Assembly: GCA_964596105.1 (NCBI GenBank) | Contig: CAZQRT010000022.1 | Span: 1-18,793 of the forward strand | DNA from: CAJUOR01 sp964596105 | Lineage (GTDB): Bacteria; Bacillota_I; Bacilli_A; Erysipelotrichales; Coprobacillaceae | Direction of reading: 5' to 3' | DNA length: 18,793 bases | Shown: piece after piece, positions 13,320 through 18,793 of the stretch | Layout of the letters: each line of letters starts with the position of its first letter | Position numbering within the stretch: position 1 is the stretch's first letter | The notes under the pieces: model-generated | What the model saw: the letters and a program-made list of their open reading frames with translations, nothing else | Told to the model about the DNA's origin: nothing | Database searches by the model: none | Translations under genes and position numbers: made by a program

Positions 13320-15116
13320 ATGACGTGGGAGATCTTCTGGTCTTATCTTTTGACCATGGGAATATCCGCGGCGCTGGTTCCCCTGGTGCATCGGGTGGCT
13401 GACGCTTTGGATATTGTCGCCGAAGAGAATGCCCGGACTGTTCACCACGGTCGTATCGCGCGCATCGGGGGCCTGGCGATCTATATCAGTTTTATGATCG
13501 GGGCGGCCCTTTTTTTGAAGGCGGACCGTCAGATCAACGCGGTGCTGATCGGCGGTTTTCTGGTTTTCGCGGTCGGGTTTTTTGACGATATGTACAATCT
13601 GTCCCCCAAGACGAAGCTATTGGTGGAGTTTATCGCCGCTTCGATCGTGATTTTTTACGGGGATATCATGCTGCGGCAAATCGATGTGCCGTTTCTGCCG
13701 AATCTGCGTTTTCACTATCTGGCGGTGATCATCACCTATTTCTGGGTGATCGGCATCACCAACGCGATTAATCTGATTGACGGGCTGGATGGCTTGAGCG
13801 CCGGGATTTCCACGATTGTCCTGGTCGTGATCGCTTTTACCAGCCTGAAGTTTTCGCGCCTGGATATCGCGGCGATCTCGATCTTGCTGGCGGGGGCGAT
13901 CTGCGGTTTTCTCGGTTATAATTTTCATCCCGCCTCGATTTTCATGGGGGACTGCGGGGCTTTGTTTATCGGCTATATGATTTCGGTGATTTCGCTTCTG
14001 GGGTTCGGGTATAAGAGCTCGACGTTTTTTACCCTGGGCGCGCCGATTGTCATGCTCGCGATTCCGATTCTGGATACGTTTATGGCGATTATCCGCCGCC
14101 GTCTGAAGGGTCAGAAGTTTTCCGACGCGGATCGCGAGCATCTTCATCATACCCTGATGATCAAGCTGGATTTCGGTCATACCCGCACCGTTATCATTTT
14201 GTACACGGTCACGATTCTGTTTGCCATGAGCGCTTTTCTTTACACGTATGACAAGTCTCTGGGGCTGGGGCTGTTTCTCGTTCTGGTTTTGATGTTTGAG
14301 ATTTTTATTGAGTATACCGGCATGGTGAGCATTCATTACCGGCCGATACTTTCCGTGGTGAATCTTTTGGTGAGATCTCCAAATCTGCCGGCTTTCAGCT
14401 GGCATAGGAAGCGCATGCAGGAAAAAAAGGAAAAGGAGGATCCGGAAATGAAAAATCGCAAGCAGAAAAATCTGATTGTGCTGGTCGCGGTGCTGCTGGC
14501 GATCGGGGCGTTGGGAACAGCGGGATATTTTTATCTGCGGGATGGCAAAAAGCCGGCGGATAAAGCGCCGAATGAGAGTGTTGAGCCGGCTTATGTGAAG
14601 GTGGATGACGGCACGGCGCTCATGGATGAGATTTATGAGGAGCTGGTGTCGGCGCCTGATGAGGTGGCGGAAAGGGCGCAGGTGGCGCGTTATTTTGCCG
14701 TGGATTTCTTTACCTGGAGCAATAAAGAGGACCGCGAGGATGTCGGGGGTATCTCTTATGTGCTGCCTGACGCGAGAATTGATTTTGCCAAGTATGCCAC
14801 CAATTATTACTATGTGAATTTTGATGAGCATCTCGCCACTTACGGGGCCCGGGGGCTGCCTGAGGTGATTGGGTGTGAGGTGGAGAAAAACGAGGAGTCG
14901 GATTTTGTCTACGCCAAAACCAGTAATGATGATTCTTATGATGTCTATCTAAATCTCACTTATGAAAGCAAGGATGACGGCATGCCAGTCGATGAGCTGA
15001 TGACGAGTGTCAAGGTGACGGTGCTCAAGGAGGATCAGCTTTATTATGTGGTGGGTGTTGATTATGATCAGGTGACCGGGGAGCCGGAGGAGACTGATGA
15101 GGAAGAATCATATTGA
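13320..15116 (+). CDS. TagO/WecA-type undecaprenyl-phosphate sugar-phosphate transferase fused to an extracytoplasmic domain
   Basis: Residues 1-376 form a polytopic glycosyltransferase-4 enzyme. It should move a GlcNAc- (or similar) 1-phosphate from UDP-sugar to undecaprenyl phosphate, the first step of teichoic acid or surface polysaccharide synthesis. Motifs are Asp89-Asp90 (FFDDMYNLSPKTK), NAINLIDGLDGLSAG (148-162), HPASIFMGDCGALF (203-216) and the cytoplasmic HLHH (274-277). After a charged stretch the same frame continues for 222 residues: MKNRKQKN, a membrane segment (about 384-407), then an acidic, Tyr-rich domain (VARYFAVDFFTWSN, YATNYYYVNFDEHLATYG) that I do not recognise; an NTF2-like fold is only a guess. 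An AAGGAGG 8 bases before Met377 could start a second product. TagO-type enzymes are usually 320-380 residues. The start has CGGAGG. Confidence 0.85.
   Translation: MTWEIFWSYLLTMGISAALVPLVHRVADALDIVAEENARTVHHGRIARIGGLAIYISFMIGAALFLKADRQINAVLIGGFLVFAVGFFDDMYNLSPKTKLLVEFIAASIVIFYGDIMLRQIDVPFLPNLRFHYLAVIITYFWVIGITNAINLIDGLDGLSAGISTIVLVVIAFTSLKFSRLDIAAISILLAGAICGFLGYNFHPASIFMGDCGALFIGYMISVISLLGFGYKSSTFFTLGAPIVMLAIPILDTFMAIIRRRLKGQKFSDADREHLHHTLMIKLDFGHTRTVIILYTVTILFAMSAFLYTYDKSLGLGLFLVLVLMFEIFIEYTGMVSIHYRPILSVVNLLVRSPNLPAFSWHRKRMQEKKEKEDPEMKNRKQKNLIVLVAVLLAIGALGTAGYFYLRDGKKPADKAPNESVEPAYVKVDDGTALMDEIYEELVSAPDEVAERAQVARYFAVDFFTWSNKEDREDVGGISYVLPDARIDFAKYATNYYYVNFDEHLATYGARGLPEVIGCEVEKNEESDFVYAKTSNDDSYDVYLNLTYESKDDGMPVDELMTSVKVTVLKEDQLYYVVGVDYDQVTGEPEETDEEESY
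14433..14450 (+). promoter_or_regulatory. Internal ribosome binding site and in-frame ATG within the TagO fusion
   Basis: AAGGAGG (14433-14439) lies 8 bases before an in-frame ATG (14448-14450, Met377). The sequence following it looks like a normal protein start: MKNRKQKN and then a hydrophobic segment. It would give a separate 222-residue membrane-anchored protein, either as well as or instead of the full-length fusion. Confidence 0.6.
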
Positions 15117-15119
15117 CTA

Positions 15120-15148
15120 TTGTCAAGGGTTTTATTTTGTGGTATGAT
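15120..15148 (+). promoter_or_regulatory. Promoter of secG
   Basis: TTGTCA (15120-15125), a 17-base spacer and TATGAT (15143-15148) with an upstream TG (extended -10, TGGTATGAT). It starts 4 bases after the TagO fusion stop codon. Confidence 0.68.
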
Positions 15149-15177
15149 ATCTGCGCCTGGAAAAAGGAGGGATGGCC

Positions 15178-15396
15178 ATGTTAGATGTACTAATGGTTAT
15201 AGTTTGTATCGCCATCATTGTTTTATCGCTATTGCAGAGTGGTAAATCGGAAGGGCTGGTCAGTGCTCTGACCGGGCAGAATTCTTCCCTTTTTAAAGAG
15301 TCGAAAGAGCGCGGCCCGGAAGTGATTTTCTCAAGGATTACGATGGGGCTGGCGGTTGCGTTTTTTGTGATAGCTATCATGATGAGGATAGGATAG
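15178..15396 (+). CDS. secG: Preprotein translocase subunit SecG
   Basis: SecG is the small accessory subunit of the SecYEG protein-export channel. The 72-residue protein has two membrane segments (VLMVIVCIAIIVLSLLQ and ITMGLAVAFFVIAIMM) around the conserved cytoplasmic loop LLQSGKSEGLVSALTGQNSSLF, which is the SecG signature. I chose ATG at 15178, 7 bases after GGAGG; the ATG at 15172 follows that site by a single base and is too close. Its position before rnr, smpB and ssrA is the common Firmicutes order and supports the call. Confidence 0.94.
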   Translation: MLDVLMVIVCIAIIVLSLLQSGKSEGLVSALTGQNSSLFKESKERGPEVIFSRITMGLAVAFFVIAIMMRIG

Positions 15397-15419
15397 GGCG
15401 CTTAAGCCCTGTTTTTTTT
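15395..15419 (+). terminator. Terminator or attenuator between secG and rnr
   Basis: AGGGC (15395-15399) and GCCCT (15406-15410) pair around a 6-base loop, followed by one G and eight T residues. The stem overlaps the secG stop codon. The stem is only 5 bp, and I see no promoter between it and rnr, so partial read-through is probably needed to express rnr and smpB. Confidence 0.65.
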
Positions 15420-15441
15420 ACCGGAAAGGAGTTGAGAAAAG

Positions 15442-17445
15442 ATGGCGGATATTTTGGATTTTATCAGGGCTCATCGCGGGGCGACGAAAGATGAGATCCG
15501 GGAGGTCTTTAAGGATGACGGGGCTTTGCGGGATCTGTTTGCTGATGGGGTCATTGACTGTGATGAGCAGGGCCGTTATTACCTGCTTTCGGATTTGCAT
15601 CTGGCGAAGGGCACTTATCATAAAAGAAGCCGGGGCGGTCTGGTGAAGTTCAGTGACCTTCCTGATCTGTATGTCAGAGATGAGTTTTGTGATCAGGATG
15701 TCGTGGTGGTAAGTCTATATACCGGCCGGGTGAAAAGGGTTTTGGAGCACGGTTTGAAAAATCTTACCGGCATTTACCGTTTGGGCCGGCGCTATGGTAT
15801 TGTGCATGCCATTAATCCGGTCATTTCTCAACCGGTTAGAATCATCAAAGGGTCGGCTAATAAAAATGATCTGGTTGTGGTCCGGCTCACTTCTTATCCT
15901 TCCCGGCAGAATAATTATTTTCAGGGGGAGATTGTCAGGGTCATCGGGGCGCAGGATGAGCCGGGGGCGGATATTTCCGCTGTGATTGCGGACAGTGAGG
16001 TGCCTGATGAGTTCAGCGCGGAGGTTCTGGAGGAAGCCGGAAAGATACCTTTGGAGGTTTCGGATATTTCCGGCCGGGTGGATTTTCGTGATGAGATGGT
16101 CGTGACGATTGACGGGGATGATGCCAGAGATTTCGATGACGCGATTTCGGTAAGTAAGGATGATCTTTATCATCTCCAGGTGCATATCGCCGATGTTTCT
16201 TATTATGTCAGAAAGGACAGCGCTTTAGATCTTGCGGCGACCGTGAGAGGTACTTCGATTTATTTGCCGGACCGGGTTTTGCCGATGCTGCCGGAGGCGC
16301 TGTCGAACGGGATCTGTTCTTTGCGGCCGGGGCAGGACCGGCTGACGATTTCCTGTCTGATGGATATCGATGAGGTGGGAAATGTGGTGGAGAGCCGCAT
16401 TGTCGCCGGGGTAATCCGGTCCCAATGCCGCATGACTTATGACAGGGTGAATCGTTTTTTTGAGGGCGGGGATGATTATAAGCCTTTCGCGAAGATGCTT
16501 TTAGTAGCCAGGGAACTGGCGGAGATTTTGCGCAGGAAAAGAAAAAAGCGGGGCGCGATTGATTTTGATACGCCCGAGGCGCGGGTGGTCCTGGATGAGG
16601 CCGGGAAAACCAAAGCTTTAGAGAGGGTGACACCCGGGATCGCGGAGGAAATGATTGAGTCTTTCATGATCCAGGCTAATGAGACGGTGGCGGGTTATAT
16701 GCGCTGGCTGGGGGTGCCTTATATTTACCGGGTGCATGAAAAGCCGGAGCGGGCTAAAATTGTGGAACTGATGGGAATGCTGAAGGGATTCGGGTATCAT
16801 CTTGAGGGTTCCTGGGATGATCTTCATCCCCGGGCTTTGCAGGCGATGATGGCGGAAAGCAAGGGTCGTCCGGAGGAGTCACTGGTGGCGGTGCTTGCTT
16901 TGAGGTGCATGCCGCGGGCGCGTTATGATGAGCAGTGTCTCGGGCATTTCGGTCTGGCGGATGAGGAGTATACGCATTTTACTTCTCCGATCCGGCGTTA
17001 TCCGGATCTTTTGGGGCACCGGCTGATCCGGAAGTATGTTCTGGAGTCTGATTTTCAGGATGTGTCGGATGATGAGAAGCGGGTCAGGATAGCGGCTAGT
17101 CAGTCTTCGTTTTTGGAGCAGCGGGCGGTTGATGTGGAGCGCCGGGTTGAGGCGATGAAGAAGGCGGAGTTTATGGCCGGTCATGTCGGTGAGGTTTATA
17201 CGGGCATGGTGAGTTCGGTCACGGGTTACGGGCTTTATGTGGAGCTGGACAATACGGTGAACGGGCTGCTTCATATCAGTGAGCTGCCTGATGATGATTA
17301 TTATTTTGATGAGAATCACAAGCGGCTATTGGGCCAGTATAATGGTTTGAGGTTTAATCTTTTGGAAAAGATCAAGGTTCGGGTACTAAGCGCGGACAAA
17401 TGGTCGGGGAAGGTTTCTTTTGCTTACGCGGGGGCGGTAGAATGA
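15442..17445 (+). CDS. rnr: Ribonuclease R
   Basis: RNase R is a processive 3'-to-5' exoribonuclease that degrades structured RNA and takes part in mRNA turnover and trans-translation. The 667-residue protein has an N-terminal helix-turn-helix-like region (1-50), cold-shock-type RNA-binding segments, the RNB catalytic domain, and an S1 domain (about 582-662, GEVYTGMVSSVTGYGLYVEL). The four catalytic Asp residues are Asp224, Asp230, Asp232 and Asp233 (IDGDDARDFDDAI), with the same spacing as in E. coli RNase II. FTSPIRRYPDLLGHR is the conserved RNB end. It is shorter than most RNase R proteins (700-800) and stops right after S1, without the Lys-rich tail. The start has AAAGGAG. Its stop overlaps the smpB start (ATGA). 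Confidence 0.96.
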   Translation: MADILDFIRAHRGATKDEIREVFKDDGALRDLFADGVIDCDEQGRYYLLSDLHLAKGTYHKRSRGGLVKFSDLPDLYVRDEFCDQDVVVVSLYTGRVKRVLEHGLKNLTGIYRLGRRYGIVHAINPVISQPVRIIKGSANKNDLVVVRLTSYPSRQNNYFQGEIVRVIGAQDEPGADISAVIADSEVPDEFSAEVLEEAGKIPLEVSDISGRVDFRDEMVVTIDGDDARDFDDAISVSKDDLYHLQVHIADVSYYVRKDSALDLAATVRGTSIYLPDRVLPMLPEALSNGICSLRPGQDRLTISCLMDIDEVGNVVESRIVAGVIRSQCRMTYDRVNRFFEGGDDYKPFAKMLLVARELAEILRRKRKKRGAIDFDTPEARVVLDEAGKTKALERVTPGIAEEMIESFMIQANETVAGYMRWLGVPYIYRVHEKPERAKIVELMGMLKGFGYHLEGSWDDLHPRALQAMMAESKGRPEESLVAVLALRCMPRARYDEQCLGHFGLADEEYTHFTSPIRRYPDLLGHRLIRKYVLESDFQDVSDDEKRVRIAASQSSFLEQRAVDVERRVEAMKKAEFMAGHVGEVYTGMVSSVTGYGLYVELDNTVNGLLHISELPDDDYYFDENHKRLLGQYNGLRFNLLEKIKVRVLSADKWSGKVSFAYAGAVE

Positions 17446-17888
17446 AGATTCTGGCGAACAATAAAAAGGCGTATCATGATTATGATATTGAGGAGACGCT
17501 GGAGGCGGGGATTGTCCTGAAGGGCACGGAGATTAAGTCGGTGCGCAAGGGGCACTGTCAGCTTCGGGACAGTTATGTCCAGATTCGTCATGGCGAGGCT
17601 TTTGTGCTGGGGATGCATATCGCGGTGTATGAGCAGGGGAATATTTTTAATCATGATCCGTTAAGGGACCGCAAGCTGCTTTTGCATCGCAAGGAGATCA
17701 GAAGGCTGGAGAAGCTGGTGCAGCAGGCGGGGATGACGCTGGTGCCGACGAAGGTTTATTTTGACAAGGGCAGCAAGGCGAAGGTGGAGATCGCGGTGGC
17801 GCGGGGCAAGAAGCTTTATGACAAGCGCCAGGATTTAAAGGAGAGGGCGATCAAGCGGGATCTGGAAAGAGCTGGCAAAGATTATTGA
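17442..17888 (+). CDS. smpB: SsrA-binding protein SmpB
   Basis: SmpB binds the tRNA-like part of tmRNA and brings it to stalled ribosomes; its C-terminal tail probes the empty mRNA channel. The 148-residue protein shows the family signature from the start: NNKKAYHDYDIEETLEAGIVLKGTEIKSVRKG, then LRDSYV, GMHIAVYEQGNIFNHDP and RDRKLLLHRKEI. The basic tail KKLYDKRQDLKERAIKRDLERA is as expected. ATG at 17442 overlaps the rnr stop as ATGA; a longer frame from 17400 would lie inside rnr. The ssrA gene follows 26 bases later, so both partners of trans-translation are side by side. Confidence 0.97.
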   Translation: MKILANNKKAYHDYDIEETLEAGIVLKGTEIKSVRKGHCQLRDSYVQIRHGEAFVLGMHIAVYEQGNIFNHDPLRDRKLLLHRKEIRRLEKLVQQAGMTLVPTKVYFDKGSKAKVEIAVARGKKLYDKRQDLKERAIKRDLERAGKDY

Positions 17889-17892
17889 ATGA

Positions 17893-17901
17893 TGGTATAA
17901 T
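17893..17901 (+). promoter_or_regulatory. Extended -10 promoter of ssrA
   Basis: TG-G-TATAAT (17893-17901) lies about 14 bases before the mature 5' end of tmRNA. The -35 region (TGGCAA at 17873-17878, inside smpB) is weak. It gives ssrA its own transcription. Confidence 0.7.
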
Positions 17902-17914
17902 GGTTTTGTCTGAA

Positions 17915-18268
17915 GGGGGCGTCCTGGATTCGACAGGGATTGGTTTTGTTTTGACTGCAGCCGGAGGTACACGTTAAGTACAAACTTAAATATAACTGGA
18001 AACAGAACAAATTACGCATTTGCCTAATTAAGTCGACATAGACTTTGGCAGCGTCTTACCGTGATTTTTCCGCGGTCGCGGCTAAGATGGCATAAGCACG
18101 GAATAGGCGTCAGTTCACGCCCGGTGGCTGATGAAGAAAATGAAAGGGATCGCCCTGCCTGGAAGGGTTCGCTGCTTGCGGCAGGGTTAAATTTTGCGGT
18201 GAACTAAGCTGTAGGGGTCTTAACGGGATGATCTTTGGACGCGGGTTCGATTCCCGCCGCCTCCACCA
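17915..18268 (+). ncRNA. ssrA: Transfer-messenger RNA (tmRNA, SsrA)
   Basis: The 354-base RNA rescues stalled ribosomes with SmpB and tags the unfinished protein. The 5' end GGGGGCGTCCTGGATTCGAC carries the standard tmRNA start. The 3' end has a T arm (GCGGG TTCGATT CCCGC) and CGCCTCC plus ACCA. GGGGGCG at the 5' end pairs with CGCCTCC at the 3' end (one G-U), forming the acceptor stem, and CCA is encoded. By analogy with streptococcal tmRNA, where the resume codon follows ATAACT, the tag frame starts at GGA 17998-18000. It reads GNRTNYAFA and stops at TAA 18025-18027. The tRNA-like acceptor should carry Ala, with the G-U wobble at the third pair as in many tmRNAs. Confidence 0.95.
17998..18027 (+). 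other. tmRNA proteolysis-tag reading frame (GNRTNYAFA)
   Basis: Nine codons from GGA (17998) to GCC, then TAA. The start is inferred from the conserved ATAACT just before the resume codon; the stop is seen. Gly as resume residue is less common than Ala. The ending YAFA replaces the usual ALAA or AFAA-type end and, from memory, matches Mollicutes tags. Confidence 0.7.
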
Positions 18269-18307
18269 TTGGTGCATCTGTTCGAACTTAATAGATATAT
18301 TGTATCA

Positions 18308-18333
18308 AATCAATCCGTTCGGGTTGATTTTTT
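18308..18333 (+). terminator. Rho-independent terminator of ssrA
   Basis: AATCAATCC (18308-18316) pairs with GGGTTGATT (18321-18329; one U-G pair) around a GTTC loop, followed by a T run to 18333. It lies 40 bases after the end of the mature tmRNA. Confidence 0.85.
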
Positions 18334-18360
18334 ATGTTACAAGAAAATTACCAAAAAGTA

Positions 18361-18391
18361 AAAAGCGAATGAGTTTTTCCCATTCGCTTTT
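18361..18391. terminator. Second, bidirectional hairpin downstream of ssrA
   Basis: An 11-bp perfect stem (18361-18371 with 18381-18391) has a 9-base loop and T/A-rich arms. On the minus strand the stem is followed by TTTTTACTTTTT-like sequence, so it could stop transcription from the right. Its function as a terminator is inferred from shape only. Confidence 0.55.
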
Positions 18392-18392
18392 A

Positions 18393-18710
18393 AGACAGGT
18401 TTCCCTAATACCCCGGTTTGAATATTCTGTGACAGTTAATGTTGTTTTCGCTTTGGATGAAGCTCTTATGTGTCAAGGTAATTTTGGCGGTCGCAGCGAT
18501 GAGTTTATTGTATGGGTTTACGGGGATGATTCCGTTTCCCGATTTAACGGCGTAGTCATTCTTGGTAATCAAGTTAGCCCTCACAATATAAAGGAACGCA
18601 ATGGTCTGTTATATACTGACTTTAACAGAACGGTAGCCGATGCCCTTGCGAATGAGTCCATCCTGGATATGCAAGGCATTACCGAAGCAATAGACTATTA
18701 CAGAAATTAA
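18393..18710 (+). pseudogene. C-terminal remnant of an unrecognised protein, possibly AbiEi-like antitoxin
   Basis: An open frame without a start codon or ribosome binding site ends at 18710. Its coherent part reads VNVVFALDEALMCQGNFGG, EFIVWVYGDDSVSRFNGVVILG, then NGLLYTDFNRTVADALAN and GITEAIDYY. The NG-hydrophobic-TDFxRTVxDAL pattern recalls the C-terminal part of AbiEi-type antitoxins (NGIRxTxxERTxxD), but this is a weak resemblance by eye. The frame can be traced back into the tmRNA gene, where it cannot be coding, so the N-terminal half of the protein is missing. The stretch looks AT-richer than the rnr-smpB block. A strong ribosome-binding-site-like sequence follows 7 bases after its stop. 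Either the gene was cut when something inserted beside ssrA, or this is a degraded cargo gene. Confidence 0.45.
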
Positions 18711-18717
18711 ACGGGCC

Positions 18718-18727
18718 GGAGGTGATC
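18718..18727 (+). promoter_or_regulatory. Orphan ribosome binding site after the gene remnant
   Basis: GGAGGTGATC is a 10-base match to the complement of the 16S rRNA 3' end. No ATG, GTG or TTG follows at 5-12 bases. It may be the relic of a second, coupled gene, which would fit a two-gene toxin-antitoxin layout. Confidence 0.35.
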
Positions 18728-18793
18728 TTAGCTCTTCCGGAATTTTGTCATTGATGATTGTGAGATGCGTTGTGGTAAAATGCGTGTTCGTCC

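Noticed and set aside
13617..14831. Long open frame (404 codons) on the minus strand opposite the TagO gene.
   Set aside because: Composition is His/Arg/Gln-rich without any motif, it lies wholly antisense to a clearly conserved enzyme, and it has no ribosome binding site. It is a by-product of codon bias.
18228..18392. Start of an open frame that begins inside tmRNA and runs into the downstream remnant.
   Set aside because: The first part is structural RNA plus two terminator hairpins. Only the part after about 18393 looks protein-like.
1..18793. parS (TGTTTCACGTGAAACA) or Noc-binding (ATTTCCCGGGAAAT) sites near noc.
   Set aside because: I saw only partial CCCGGG and TTTCCC matches (for example near 8550 and 9137) and no convincing full palindrome. 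My scan was by eye, so this is not exhaustive.
1..18793. CRISPR array, insertion sequence with terminal repeats, rRNA or ordinary tRNA genes.
   Set aside because: No regularly spaced repeats, transposase motifs, rRNA signatures or tRNA cloverleafs were seen outside the tRNA-like ends of tmRNA.

Overview
The window reads as a scaffolded draft genome piece (a run of exactly 100 Ns at 11943-12042) from a member of the Bacillota, most plausibly an Erysipelotrichia- or Mollicutes-related lineage. The evidence is strong GGAGG-type ribosome binding sites and TTGACA/TATAAT promoters throughout, a perfect CcpA cre site, a secG-rnr-smpB-ssrA cluster, an rsmG-noc pair, a tilS-hpt-ftsH cluster, and an ssrA degradation tag ending NYAFA, an ending I recall from Mollicutes. 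TGA is used as a normal stop (rsmG, noc, rnr, smpB). The lineage call is inference; the phylum call is firm.

Layout. (1) 1-1250, minus: an AT-richer hsdS (type I restriction specificity subunit) with a clipped C-terminus and no hsdM or hsdR in view. (2) 1289-2526, minus: a two-gene operon, HD phosphohydrolase then DJ-1/PfpI protein, closed by a hairpin. (3) 2538-4900, plus: a four-gene operon of zinc-ribbon/coiled-coil protein, RsmG, Noc and a DUF1307-like lipoprotein, with its own promoter and terminator. (4) 4901-6428, minus: a GH1 6-phospho-beta-glucosidase with terminator, promoter and cre site. (5) 6441-7196, plus: a decayed DUF3737 (beta-helix) pseudogene whose 3' end overlaps (6) a membrane-anchored alpha/beta-hydrolase-like gene on the minus strand (7151-8068). 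(7) 8114-11931, plus: tilS, hpt and ftsH. (8) The assembly gap. (9) 12043-12592, minus: a nitroreductase-family gene. (10) 12706-15116, plus: a metallophosphoesterase, then a TagO/WecA-type lipid carrier sugar-phosphate transferase whose reading frame continues without a stop into an extra signal-anchored domain. (11) 15120-18333, plus: secG, rnr, smpB and ssrA, i.e. protein export, RNA decay and ribosome rescue. (12) 18361-18793: an AT-richer stretch after ssrA carrying the C-terminal remnant of an unrecognised gene, possibly AbiEi-like.

Most of the window is ordinary core genome. The parts most worth a second look are the TagO fusion that retains an internal ribosome binding site and Met, the short GNRTNYAFA tmRNA tag, the hydrolase whose nucleophile elbow has Gly where Ser is expected, Noc without its N-terminal membrane-targeting segment, the cre site between bglA and a dead neighbour, and the defence-like remnants at both window edges (an hsdS without its partners, and a gene remnant abutting the ssrA integration hotspot). 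I found no CRISPR array, no insertion sequence, no rRNA and no tRNA other than the tRNA-like part of tmRNA.
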